This document shows, in pieces, positions 1-10,666 of a stretch of 64,000 nucleotides of DNA. The number at the start of each line of letters is the position of its first letter. Position 1 is the first letter of the stretch. The translations under genes were made by a program, and so were the position numbers. Source of the DNA: Talinum fruticosum (lineage: Eukaryota; Streptophyta; Magnoliopsida; Caryophyllales; Talinaceae); NCBI GenBank assembly GCA_021018815.1, contig JAITYX010000003.1:6062501-6126500 (forward strand), in the 5' to 3' direction. The notes under the pieces are model-generated. The model searched no databases, had not been told where the DNA came from, and saw only the letters and a list, made by a program, of their open reading frames with translations.

Positions 1-490
1 TAGGTCTATGGTTCTCAAGAGACTCGTAACCGACTCTCATTGGATACTCAAGTGCCGACTATACTCGGATACAAGGTTGATAGAAAGAGCACCTCAGGAG
101 CATGTGAATTTATGGGTCAATCCCTTACATCTTGGCACTCAAAGAAGTAGAAGTCGAGTAACTCTATCAATCGCTGAAGCCGAGTACATTGCAGCTGGAG
201 CATGCCGTGCTCGGATTCTATGGATCAAACAATACTTGAGAGATCTTGGACTCTCATTCAAATCAATTCCAATCAAGTGTGACAATCAAAGTGCAATCAG
301 CATCACTAAGAATCCAGTTTAGCACTCAAAGACAAAGCATATTCAGGTTAGGTATCATTTTCTATGAGACCATTCTAAGAAAGGTGATATTGAACTTGAA
401 TTCATTCCCACGAAAGTTCAACTAGCTGATATCTTTACTAAGCACTTAGTGAGGATTAGTTTTGCTTTATTAGGAATGAACTTGGGATGA
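1..490 (+). pseudogene. pol: Element A: 3' end of copia pol (RNase H), broken
   Basis: Last part of a Ty1/copia Pol polyprotein; RNase H degrades the RNA strand of the RNA-DNA hybrid during reverse transcription. Seen: AEAEYIAAG (the usual conserved acid-containing block), CDNQSAISITKNPV, and the C-terminal DIFTK block. Two in-frame stops break it, at 320-322 (right after ITKNPV) and 365-367; the natural stop is 488-490. The upstream part lies beyond the window edge. It belongs to the same unit as the third-ORF remnant and LTR up to 4260. The wording matches elements C, F and J in this window, which supports a Sirevirus (SIRE-type) assignment. Confidence 0.85.
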
Positions 491-783
491 TTAATGCATG
501 ATTATGTGATTTTTAAGTGAAATTACCTTGTATGATTATGTGTTTTATGTCTCATTTATGTGTCTTAATAACAATTAGTTCAGTTGACCCAGTGATACCG
601 AGCTAGAAGTTATTATTTGGTTGCGCTTCGAGTGACTAAGAGATTCTACTACGTCGACTCAGCTTTTGAGAAAGATGGACATCAAACTTCGAAATCATCT
701 CTAGATTAGTGGAGAATTTCAGAAATTTCTTTTAAAATCTCTCTTTCTCTATCTCTCTCTCGCACGCATATCGATCGGAGAAC

Positions 784-910
784 TAGCCGTTACAAGACAA
801 ACACTCGGAATTCTAACCGTTTGAGAGCAGAATAGTCACACCGGTCCGAGGCAACCGTTGGAGAGTTGGGTCGAACGGATATTGGAGGACATATTTTTCT
901 CTATAAATAG
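784..910 (+). promoter_or_regulatory. Element A: probable internal promoter of the third ORF
   Basis: The 656-bp gap between the pol stop and the third-ORF ATG holds CCGTT words near 787, 817 and 855, then a TATAAATAG box at 902-910, 245 bp before the ATG at 1147. A CT-rich leader lies between the box and the ATG. The same arrangement occurs in elements C, E, F and J. The rest of 491-1146 shows no coding sense. Promoter function is inferred from the motif and its repeated position. Confidence 0.5.
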
Positions 911-1146
911 CATCCATTTTCCTTCTTTTCACTACTTTACTCTGTACTCACTCATACTCTCGCATACTTGCTCTCAAGCAAGTTCAGTGTTCTCAATAGC
1001 GAACCTTCACTCTCAAGCAAGCAAGAAACATCTCAAGAAAGCAAACCTTAAGCTCTCAATACTCTCTTATTTTTTTCTCTCTTCGAGCTATCTCTTCGCT
1101 CTCTCTCAAAGTTCATCTCTTTTCTTCTCAAAGAAACTCCCTAACT

Positions 1147-2277
1147 ATGCCTAAAAGAGGTTCCGCCTGGATATTCTTGGTTCCGCAACCAAGAAGCCCC
1201 GAACCAAAAGCCAAGAGTGTCCTTCCAACCCTCGTAAAATCCTTGTCATCCAACATTTGACATTGGATGACAAATTCTTCCCAACCACAAAGTTTTCGTG
1301 GTTGAATCACATCAAACTAAACGGGTATACAATTTCCTCTATTTCAATGAGTTTATCTATCCGTAACTCATCTCCGAGTTCTATTCCAACCTTTCTAGCA
1401 CTGAGGGATCCTCACCTCCGGAGTTCAAGATGTAGTCATTCGTGTTAACGTCTCCTTCCTCCACCGCTTATTCAAAGTTTCTTCTCTTTTCCTCAACGAA
1501 GCAACCCTATTCCATTTAACGAGGTTGGTGATGAATTCTTCTCTTTCCTGAGGTGCTTCTCATGTTCTCTCGTCGGCATTCTCTAACACAATGTTAGAAA
1601 AGCTCTTCTCCATGTCTCGTTGAGATAAAGGACACTCTCTCGGTCATTCAAGACTGTCCTTCGCCTATGACCATTAACCAAAAGACTCGCCCAATTTCAT
1701 ATGTGAGAGCAGCAAGATGTGCTCCTTGAGATGATGGCTCGATTAAGGAGCAGTAAGGAACCGATCGAGCTCCTCTAAGAAAGGCTCCAAAGCAGCTCAG
1801 GACCCAGTTGGGTTAGACACATCGAAGAGTCCTCGAGCCCTCGCCAAATCTCCTTCTAGAGAGGCGAAGCGGAAGAAGAGGAGGCTGCGGCTGAAGCAGC
1901 TCTTTTCGAGGAGAAGGAAGAAGGAGAGAAGGAAGAAGAAGAGAAGGAGGACAAAAGAAAGAAGCCGAGGGACAACGTGCTCCCGCCCTCAACCGGAACT
2001 AATCGCCTCATACAGCGATCCGAGTGAGTTAGAAGACCCCGCCGACATAGGTCGGTCGGCAGCTAGTCAAGCCCGAGGAAGCACCACCCTCCATCGAATT
2101 CCAAGAGGATGAACCTCTGGATGACCTTTTCCTCAGCTCATCCACTAAGAGCTAAGCCCATCCCAAAGATACCGGTGCTGCCACCGCCATGATCTTCAAC
2201 ATCTTCACGCTCATACCAGTGCAAGCGCACTACACGTTCATCCGCTTCAACCCGAAAGCTCTCACTCCACCATCTTA
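1147..2277 (+). pseudogene. Element A: env-like third ORF, broken
   Basis: Remnant of the extra ORF that Sireviruses carry between pol and the 3' LTR, often called env-like; its function is unproven. The start MPKRGS lines up with the starts in J (59477), F (37009) and C (8503, minus). Conserved pieces follow in shifting frames: DDKFFPTTKFSW near 1270, then a charged Glu/Lys-rich stretch (about 1860-1970), then a Ser/Thr-rich C-terminus ending near 2277. Several frameshifts and stops make it non-coding. The N-terminal part resembles the protein domain described as 'putative plant transposon protein'; that match is from memory of the family's general pattern and needs a profile search. Confidence 0.65.
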
Positions 2278-2363
2278 ATCTTTTTTTCTGTTTTAGGTTT
2301 TTTTTTGTCCAGACAAACAAATTGTATCTACTTGATACATTCTTCCTCATTTTGTTTTTGTCT

Positions 2364-2383
2364 GAAAGGCAAGGGGGAGAATA
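2364..2383 (+). other. Element A: upstream polypurine tract
   Basis: Purine run of the form GAAAGGCAAGGGGGAGAATA about 435 bp before the LTR. The same run occurs in J (61182-61201), C (6772-6791, minus) and, with one change, F (38567-38586). Repeated polypurine tracts are reported for Sireviruses; a role in extra plus-strand priming is inferred. Confidence 0.6.
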
Positions 2384-2805
2384 TTTAGAAAATTTGTTAT
2401 CTTGTCTAGGGGAGTTTTCTCACCATTCTTGTACATATTTTCCGTGTTTATGTGAATATGAATGAATTTTCTGATTTTGTGTTTATTTACTTCTAAGTTT
2501 AACTCCTTTTTGAGTTTCACTTTCTCAGTGTATCTTGCTCCGATATATCCGCTCATTTATTTATATCTCCTCCGATATAAGCAACATTCTAAGTCCAAAT
2601 CACTTCATTTATTTCTATGCGATATTCTATTCTTAGCTCCGATACAATCTAAGTTTAATAGATCTAATACAATTTAAGTCTAAATCACTTCAGCTTATCT
2701 TTCTGCGATTTTATTCTAAACTCTTATATACTCTGTGAGTAAGAATTAAAACTCGGATTATTTCACTAACAATGTTTCTATCTCGAGTATGGAATGCCTT
2801 TCATC

Positions 2806-2818
2806 AAAAAGGGGAGAT
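2806..2818 (+). other. Element A: 3' polypurine tract
   Basis: AAAAAGGGGAGAT directly abuts the TG of the 3' LTR at 2819. It is the usual site where plus-strand DNA synthesis starts. The preceding text (GGAATGCCTTTCATC) is shared with C, F and J. Confidence 0.8.
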
Positions 2819-4260
2819 TGAAGACTCGGACTCTGCATTTATATCATTCTAAGTACTATCAAGGAATCAGGTACAAACCTCATCCTGTCTAGGTTTTGAT
2901 TACAAGTCATTATGAGTGTTATAGAAACTATTCTGAGTGTTACGTATACTATTGCATATGTTTTCATTCGATTCCGATTGACTCAAAGAGCATATACTTG
3001 TTCATAAATTCACATTGATGGTTCCGAGCCACTCAAACATCACTCGGACTTATCACATGTTCAAACAATCTCACTAACACTTTTAATCTAAGTTTTGACT
3101 TCATATTCCAAGTTAAAGTGAATTACAACGTTAATTCAACTCTCTAAGTCAGCATGTTTATTTGAACTCGCTTTTGTCTAGATCAAGTTCTCATACTCTG
3201 GTATTCTCTTTATAACTTGATCTTTCCTTAGACTCGACTTAGATGGAATTTGAGTATAGTGAATATTAAACTTAGAAAATTCCACTCTTCTAGGACTCGG
3301 ATAATTATGCAATTAATTATCTTAATTAAATTATTATCTCGTGCTTAATCTTGGACCAAAGTATTTTATACTTTGAGAACCAAAATTTGTTTACTTTTGT
3401 AGGTTATCTAAATGAGGTTAGCCTATTTTTGAATTACAAAAGTAACAGGCTTCAAGTTGTCAATCACCAGCAGACAAGGCTTTTCCGACACTAAGCTCAA
3501 CGGTGGTTCCACCATACTTTTTGACACCACCAGTGGATTGGGAAATCCTAAGGAATCAAGAGCCGTTGCACAAAGTTCACATCTCAACGGATCTTTTCCG
3601 AGTGACTCGGAAGAACCGTTACAACGGTCACAAAGGACTTCTAATCGGAAGATAGTCACTACAGACTAATCTGCTTGGTCATCTATAAATAGAAGCCACT
3701 TAACAAGACTTGAAGATTGCTAAACACATTGCTGAAATTATATCTCTTTGTATAATACTCATTCAATCTTCCTTTTTACAACTCCAAGTTTGTATTTAAC
3801 ACTTTTATGAGTTGTAAAGTCTTGTAATCAGTCACAAACTCTTTCTTACTTTCTGAGTAAGGTCCCTTGATTGAGCTGTAAGGGTTAACTCGGCTCAGCT
3901 TGTCCCTAGCCGTAAAGCTTACCTCAGTTAGGAAGTACTAGATCGGATAAGGGAACTTCGAGTATAGGAAAACTCGTTAGGAATTGTTTAAGGGAGCAAT
4001 TCTGGTTAAGTCCGTCTACTCGTATTTTGTGGATTCAAAATAGTGGATTTGACTTGGTGCTTGGATTAGCACTGGCCGTGGTTTTCTCGCACCGGAGGGT
4101 TTCCACGTAGTTATGAGTTTACACTTTTTTGAGTCCAATCTAGACTCAAATTATCTTGATTATTCAGTTTAAACTTTAACCCTTCTATTTTTTTAAAATT
4201 TTCTCATCACACTATTTACTCCCCTCTAGGGTGACTAGAATCTCCAGGAGCAAACCTTCA
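2819..4260 (+). repeat. Element A: 3' LTR, 1442 bp
   Basis: Starts TGAAGACTCGG next to the polypurine tract and ends GAGCAAACCTTCA. Its TGAAG/CTTCA ends form the short terminal inverted repeat typical of LTRs. It holds a TATAAATAG box at 3684-3692, preceded by AACGG/CCGTT words at about 3499, 3563, 3586, 3616 and 3623, and a palindrome TTCCGAGTGACTCGGAA at 3596-3612. A small hairpin lies at 4023-4042. The following bases CAAAG (4261-4265) should be the right target duplication; the left copy is outside the window. Confidence 0.9.
3684..3692 (+). promoter_or_regulatory. Element A LTR: TATA box
   Basis: TATAAATAG in the middle of the LTR, at the expected U3/R border. The context (GGTCATC before, AAGCC after) is the same in the LTRs of B, C, F and J. 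Confidence 0.65.
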
Positions 4261-4309
4261 CAAAGTTTCTATCTCGAGTATGGAGTGCCTTTCATAAAAA
4301 GGGGGAGAT
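4261..4309 (+). mobile_element. Element B: last 49 bp of internal region with polypurine tract
   Basis: The text CAAAGTTTCTATCTCGAGTATGG, then TTTCATAAAAAGGGGGAGAT, equals the final internal stretch of A, F and J. It leads straight into a second LTR. It shows that A jumped into B just before B's 3' LTR; A is not in tandem with B by duplication. Confidence 0.8.
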
Positions 4310-4903
4310 TAAAGACTCAAAGTCTGGATTTTTATCATTCCGAGTACTATCAAGGACTCGGTACAAACCTCATCCCTCCTAAGTTTTAATTACAAGTCAT
4401 TCCGAGTAATATAGAAACTATTGCATATGTTTTCATTGGATTCCGATCGACTCGGAATACACATTCTAGTTCATAAACTCACACCGATGTTTCGAGTCAC
4501 TCATACACCACTTAGATTTATTGCATAGTCAAATAATCTCTCTAACACTTTTAATCTAAAGTCTCGACTTCATTTTCTAAGGTAAAGTGAATTACAGCGT
4601 TAATTCATCTTTCTAACTCAAGCATATGTGTTCGAGAAATATTTGTCTAGATCAAGTACTTATACTTTGATATATTTTCCCTATAACTTGATCTTTCCTA
4701 AGACTCGACTCTTATGGATTCCGAGTGTATTAAATATAGGCTCAGAAAATTCCACTTCTCCAGTGCCTAAGATAACTTTGCACTTAATTATCTTAATTAA
4801 ATTATTATATATGCCTATTCTTGGACCAAAGTATTGTATACTCCGAGAAACAAAATTGTTTACTTTTGTAGGTTATCTAAACGAGGTTATCCTATTTTTG
4901 AAT
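4310..4903 (+). repeat. Element B: 3' LTR, left part
   Basis: Begins TAAAGACTC, the family start with TG changed to TA. It follows the LTR text up to CCTATTTTTGAAT, where element C interrupts it; it resumes at 15649 (TGAAT duplicated, then TACAAAAGTAACCGG). Joined length of the two parts is about 1.46 kb, normal for the family. Confidence 0.85.
4899..4903. repeat. Element C: left target-site duplication TGAAT
   Basis: Perfect 5-bp match to 15649-15653 on the other side of C. The uninterrupted site can be read in A's LTR near 3430 (TTTTTGAATTACAAAAG). Confidence 0.9.
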
Positions 4904-6449
4904 TGAAAGTTAGCTCTTGGAGAGGCTAAGTCACCCTAGAGGGGGTGAATAGGGTGATGATGAAATTTTCTTCCGATTAAGGAATAAATTTTTTTGAGTA
5001 GAGTTGGAGTCAAGAATGAACTCGTAAAAGACCCGACTCGTAAATCGATAAAGAATATAGAAGCAGAATAGACTTAAAAAGTAACCAATCCGAGCCTAGA
5101 ATGTACTCGAAAACTGGTAACACGTAAAGTACGTGGAAACCCTCCCGGGGCAGAAAACCACGGACCATGCTAGTCCAAGCATGAAGTCAAATGCACTATT
5201 TTGAATCCACAAAATATAGTAGACTCGACTTAACCCAAGTTGCTGCCTTAGACAACTCCTTACAAGTTTTTCCTAGACTCGAAATTCCCTTATCTAATCT
5301 AGTACTTCCTAGATGAGATAACCCTTACAGACTAGGGACAACTAAGCTGAGTTAACCTTTACAGACTCAGTCAAGGGACCTTACTTAGAGAGTAAGAAGA
5401 GAGTTTGTAACTAAGTACAAGACCTTACAACTCAAAATATAATGAGATACGGAATTGGAGTTGTAAGTAGAAGATTGAGAGTGAATACAATGACTTTTGA
5501 TCAAGTATGTATTTTTACAATTGGTTCAAGCAATCTTTAAGTCTTTAAATTTGGCTTTTATTTATAGATGACCAAGCAGCTTAGCCGTTGTGTCCATCTT
5601 ATGACTTGAAGTTCCTTTATGACCGTTGTGTAGGATTTTCCGAGTCACTAAGAAAATACCCGTTGAAATGTGAACGTTAGACAACGGCTCTTGACTCCCT
5701 TGGAAGTGCCTAGAACCACTCGGAGGTGTCTTCAAAAGTAAGGTGGAAACCACCATTGAGCTTAGTGTTGCGATTTCCATTTCTGAAACAAACAACCCTA
5801 ACACAGCTTCTAAGGCTAGGTCGAGGTGGAAAAGTCTTGTCTCGCTGGTGATTTGACGTTTTGAAGCGTGTTACTTTTGTAATTCAAATATAGGACAGCC
5901 TCGTTTGTATCACCTACAAAAGTAAATTAATTTGGTTCTCAAAGTATAAAATACTTTGGTCCAAGATTAGACACGAGATAATGATATAATTAAGATAATT
6001 AAGTGACTAATTATCTGGGTCGAAAAAGGAATGTAATTTTCTCGAGTCTAATATTCATGATACTCAAAATTCCATATGAGTCGAGTCTAAAAGAGAATCA
6101 AGTTAACTAAAGAATATCGGAGGAAATAAACTTGATCTAGACCGAGCATGAATTCAAACTACAATGCCAGAGTTAGAGCGCGTAAAAGATAGTGTTTGAA
6201 TCATACGATATATCTCGAATGTTGAGTGACTCGGAACCGAGTGAAACATGGTGGGTTCAAATATGCTTTCGAGTCACATAGAGTCATGCATAAATGCATG
6301 AGATAATTTCTATAACACTTAGGGAAAATACCATATCACTCGGAAAAGTTTCTAAGGCACAGGGAATGACTTGGAATCCAAACTTTATAAGTGAGACTTG
6401 ATTCCTTTGATAGAACTCGTAAAGGTGAGATGTAAAGTCCGAGTCTTCA
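4904..6449 (-). repeat. Element C: 3' LTR, 1546 bp
   Basis: Plus-strand text runs TGAAAGTTAGC...GAGTCTTCA, that is, TGAAGACTC...CTAACTTTCA on the element strand. A TATA box (TATTTATA on plus) lies at 5559-5566. The polypurine tract adjoins at 6450. Confidence 0.9.
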
Positions 6450-6462
6450 ATCTCCCCTTTTT
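6450..6462 (-). other. Element C: 3' polypurine tract
   Basis: ATCTCCCCTTTTT on plus, AAAAAGGGGAGAT on the element strand, directly next to the LTR start. Confidence 0.8.
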
Positions 6463-6771
6463 GATGAAAGACATTCTATACTTAGACAGAAACTTTGTTA
6501 GTGATATAAGTCTGTTTTTGCATACTTGTGCGAGAAAATAAGGCAAGGTTGCATAGCGCAAACTAAAGTATTAGAGCATACTCGAAGTGTCGAACATGAA
6601 GCAACAAAATAGATACTAAGTAAGAGAACACATTTGATGGAAACTCGTAAATGCTTGCATTTATCATTATACTCGTAAAGTGAAACAAAATGCATAAGTT
6701 CATTGAATTGCAAGAAAATATGTACGAGTGAGAGAGAGAGACTCCCTAGACAAGACAACAAATTTTCTAAC

Positions 6772-6791
6772 TATTCTCCCCCTTGCCTTTC
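6772..6791 (-). other. Element C: upstream polypurine tract
   Basis: TATTCTCCCCCTTGCCTTTC on plus, exact complement of the tract in A and J, about 320 bp before the LTR. Confidence 0.6.
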
Positions 6792-6880
6792 AGCAAAAAC
6801 AAACAAAAAAATGGGAATAATACAAGAAGTAAAAGTTTGATGTCCGGAAAAAAAAAAAAAAAACGTAAAAGATGAAGAAA

Positions 6881-8503
6881 TTAAGAAGGGGATGGGTTTG
6901 TCTGATCTGGAAGAGGAAGGACGAGCGGTGCGCCGCGCCGATAGGATCTTGACGATGTGCTTGAGCGCGGCGGAGGGAGGACGAGGATCTTTGGAAAAGG
7001 CTCGGCTTTGAGTGGCCGACCGAGAACGAGGGGATCCAGAGGTTTTTCCTCTTGGAACTCGTCGCCTGGAGGGTCCGCTCGGTCCGACCCACCGTAGATT
7101 GTCCTTGTGCAAGCAAGGTCTTCGACCCAGTCGATCGCTGCGTCCGAGCCGATCACTTCCGGTTGAGCGGTAGGAGCACTTAGACCCTCACCTGTTGCTC
7201 CTTGGTCTTCCTTGTGTTCCTCCCCATGGCCGGAAGGAGCCGCCTCAGCCCGCAGCTACTTCGCTCGCTTCTTCTTGATCTTCTTCTTCCTCGTTGCCTC
7301 TATCTAAGGAGGTCTTGGCCGGGCTTGAGGACTCTTCGGATGTGTTTGAGTCGCCTTGGTCCCGACCTGCCTTGGACCATCTCTCCTGAAGAAGCTCTAT
7401 CGCCTCTCTCTCGCTCCTTCATTAGGGCCTTCATCTCAATAAGCGAGTCCCGCTGCTCTCGGATTGGAGACTCGGCAGCTTTTCGGTTTATGGTCATAGA
7501 TCGAAAGACAGTCTTAAATGACCGAGTATGTCCTTGAATTCCAAGGACACAGAGCTGATTTTTTCCATGAAGGCGGAGGACAAAATGGAAGTAAGAGACT
7601 TAGAACCATCTCGGATGGAAGCACCACCAGGTGGGGTAGGAAGAGAAAAGGGGCATCTTTCCGATTTTGAGGCGAAGAAGATGGCCTCGGCTCTGAGCTG
7701 TGTACCCGGATACCGAGTTGGGTCTCCCGATATCCATACCCTTGAAGTTCTTTTTGCCGACAACAACGGCAGCCTCGAAACAACGTTTGTGTATGAGGGA
7801 AGAGGAACTTTGAATTGTTTGAAAACAAGGGTGCGAAGAGCACCGAAGGGAAGAGGGTGTGCTTCTTGTTTTGGAGTTGAGCTGGCACAGCTGCCATTTG
7901 CTCATTTATGGATGGAAAGAGGTCTACTTCGTAGCCCTCGAGAATGTCAAACAGAGCTTTGAGGTGCTTTGAGTTGGGATTCTCGCTTGCTAGAGTGCTG
8001 AGAGAAGAAGGTTCTCATCAGCAAGAAACACAAAAGACGTGCTTCTTACCTCAGCTGAGTCACGTAAAAATTTTTGCGTGACCCGTGGAACTCTTTGGCA
8101 TACTTTTCAAAGAAGTCGTCAATGACCTCGGTGAAAGGAATTGGATTTCTGTTCAAGAAGAGAGAAGAAACCTTGAACAGGACGATGGAGAAGGGAAGTG
8201 GTAATGCGAATCTGTTTTGTTCCGAACCCCGGAGGTTAGAACACCTTTAGAGCTGGTGAGATGAGTATAAAACTCGAGACGAGTTCAGGATATATGAACT
8301 CGCTGAAACAAAGAAAATTATACAACCCCGTTGATTGGATGTGAGGCAACCACGAAAATTTGGTGGTTGGGAAGAACTTATCATCTAGCGCAAGATGCTC
8401 GGGTGACGAGAGGTTTAGAAGCGGAAGGGCCTTCATGGCTTTTTGTCCGGGGCTTCTTTGTAGAGGAGCCAACAAAGTTAGGGTGAGAACCTCTTTTTGT
8501 CAT
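6881..8503 (-). pseudogene. Element C: env-like third ORF, broken
   Basis: ATG at 8503 (MTKRGSHP start). The conserved block LALDDKFFPTTKFSWLPHI and YNFLCFSEFIYPELV follow near 8400-8270 after a frame change. A coiled-coil-like segment (SLIEMKALMKERE, about 7450-7420) and a Ser/Pro-rich end near 6881 complete it. Frames change several times, so no single product can be made. The order of blocks equals F and J. Plus-strand ORFs over 7200-7960 are antisense shadows of it. Function unknown; Sirevirus proteins in this place are called env-like on position and predicted coiled coils. Confidence 0.7.
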
Positions 8504-8744
8504 CTTTGAAGAAAAAGAGAGAGTAGAAGGGCTTGAGAAGGATAAGGAAAGAAGAACTTGAAGAGAGAAAAAGTAAAAGAGTAGAAGAAAGAGTTGAGAG
8601 CAAGCTGAGCTTACTTGAGATGATCTTCACGAAGCTTGAAATTACCGGAAGTCGTTGTAGACGCAGAGAGCTTGTGCGCGAATTTTTGATTTCAAGAGAG
8701 AGAGTAAGCGGAAAGTAAAGTAACGAAATGAAGGAGAATAGTCG

Positions 8745-8839
8745 CTATTTATAGGAAAGTAATCGTCCTTCAGTATTCATTTCGACTCGGCTATTTCAGC
8801 GAGTCACTTCGACCGGTGTAACGGTTCTCTCCTCAACGG
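8745..8839 (-). promoter_or_regulatory. Element C: probable internal promoter of the third ORF
   Basis: TATAAATAG on minus at 8745-8753, 250 bp before the ATG at 8503, with AACGG words on plus at 8820-8824 and 8835-8839 just upstream of the box. The stretch 8754-9141 is otherwise the non-coding pol-to-third-ORF gap. Confidence 0.5.
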
Positions 8840-9141
8840 TTAGAATTCCAGCGGTTGTCTCCCAATGGCTAGTTGTCTAATCACGGCACGAGAGAGAGAG
8901 AAAAAGATTTTGAAAATAAATTCGAAATTCTCCACTTATCTAGAAATGATTTCGGAGAATTGATGTCCATTTTTCTCAACGTCCGAGTTTGACTCAGCTC
9001 GGCTTCGAGTGACTCGAAACTGGAAGTAAATAATAACTATAGGCTCAGTATCACTAAGTCAATCGAACTGATGGTTACTAATGAATTGTAAACGCATAAC
9101 ACATAATCATACAAAGAAGTTTTCACATAGAAAGCACATAA

Positions 9142-9870
9142 TTATGTATTTATCATACCAAGCTCATTCCTAATAAAACAAAACCGATCCTCACCAAGAG
9201 GCTTACTAAAGATATCAACTAGTTAAAAATTGGTGGGAATGAAATTGAGTTCAATATCACCTTTCTCGTAATGGTCTCTTAAGAAATGATACCCGACCTC
9301 AATGTGCTTTGTCTTTGAGTGCTCGAACTGGATTTTTGGTGATGCTGATTGCACTCGATTGTCACACTTGATTGGAACCGATTTGAAAGAAAGTCCAAGA
9401 TCTCTCAAGTGTTGCTTTATCCATAAGATCTAAGCGCAAGCATGCTCCAACTGCAATATACTCAGCCTCGGCAGTTGATAGAGCTACTAAGTGTTGCTTC
9501 TTTGAGTGTCAAGATATTAAGGATTGACCCGTAAATTGACAAGCTCCTCGAAGTGCTCTTTCTATCAACTTTGTATCCAAGTGTAATCAACATCCGAGTA
9601 TCCAAGTGAAAGTCGGATCCGAGTCTCTTGAGTACCACAGACCTAAATTTTGAGTCTCCGTAAGATATCTAAATATTCTCTTCACCGTAGTGAGATGTGA
9701 TTCTTTTGGATTAGCTTGAAATCTTGCACATAGACATACACTAAACATTATGTCTGGTCTACTCGAAGTAAGATATAGCAAAGATCCAATCATACCTCGA
9801 TAGATTTTCCGATCTATTGCTTTACCTTTCTCATCCGAGTTAAGTTTTATGCTGCTCGCTCATAGGTGTA
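9142..9870 (-). pseudogene. pol: Element C: RNase H region of pol, broken
   Basis: Minus-strand copia RNase H with YLTSSRPDIMFSVCLCARFQ at the start, RIFRYLTETQNLG, then LRDLGLSFKSVPIKCDN, KHIEVGYHFLRDH and FCFIRNELGMINT, ending at the stop 9142-9144. Frameshifts near 9590 and 9350 break it (the ITKNPV block is read as another frame). It removes the RNA template strand in a working element. It follows the RT region without a gap, as usual in copia Pol. Confidence 0.8.
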
Positions 9871-10655
9871 GCTGCGTGCTTTGCATCTTGGAGATTATAT
9901 TTTTTCAAGCAGCTCCTTGGTGTACTTTAATTGATGTACATAGATTCCATCTTTGTCTTGCTTGATTTGTTGACCAAGGAAGAAATTGAGTTCTCCCATC
10001 ATACTCATTTGAAATTCCCGACTCATTAACTCGTAAAAGTCTCGACACGTAATTTCATTAGTAGCTCCAAAAATTATATCATCAACATATATCCGAGCGA
10101 TAAGGAAATCTTTCCCTCTGGTATTTATGAAGAGAGTCTTGTTGATCCGACCTCTTCTAAAATCATTTTGAGCCAAGAAATTGCTCAGTCTTTCATACTA
10201 AGCCCCGGGAGCTTGTTTAAGACCATAAAGAGCTTTTTGAAGTTTGAAAACATGATTTGGAAATTCTAAGTTTTCAAAACCAGGGGCTACTCAACATAGA
10301 CTTCCTCTTCAATAAAACCATTGAGAAAGGCACATTTAACATCCATTTGATATAACTTGATATTCATGCTAGATGCAAATGCCCACAGGATTCTAATGGC
10401 TTCAATCTCGCAACAAGTGCAAAGGTTTCCCCACAATTAATCCCTTCTTCCCGATTGTAACCTTGAGCCACAAGTCTAGCCTTGTTTCCGACTACCAACC
10501 CACTTTCATCCAGTTTGTTTTTGAAAACCCATTTGGTTCCTATGACTGGGTGGTCGAAGGTCGTTTGGTCAAAGTCCAGACTTGGTTTCTTTCAAATTGA
10601 TTGAGTTCCTCTTGCATGGCCTCTACCCATTCAGGTTCATTTAGGGCCTCTAGTG
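9871..10655 (-). pseudogene. pol: Element C: reverse transcriptase region of pol, broken
   Basis: Copia RT (RVT_2 type). Seen on minus: EPEWVEAMQEELNQFERN near 10640-10580, MDVKCAFLNG equivalent near 10340, HVFKLQKALYGLKQAPGA near 10250-10205, then IYVDDIIFGATNE with the YVDD catalytic box near 10090-10060, and GELNFFLG. A stop in the tryptophan of GAWYERL and frame changes in the first half break the frame. The longest open part is 9895-10176. Catalytic aspartates of YVDD are intact. Confidence 0.85.
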
Positions 10656-10666
10656 CATTTTTGGGT

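Noticed and set aside
858..1154. 98-codon ORF before the third ORF of A
   Set aside because: It translates the CT-rich leader (Ser/Leu-rich); not shared in frame by the other copies.
2819..4903. Two similar LTR-like blocks in a row, taken at first as a tandem duplication
   Set aside because: Polypurine text and an LTR start between them, plus CAAAG, show that A inserted into B near its 3' LTR.
6771..7156. Three overlapping minus-strand ORFs
   Set aside because: They are the shifted frames of one C-terminal piece of C's third ORF, not three genes.
7202..7962. Long plus-strand ORFs of 111 and 144 codons
   Set aside because: Antisense to the third ORF of element C; no family pattern on plus.
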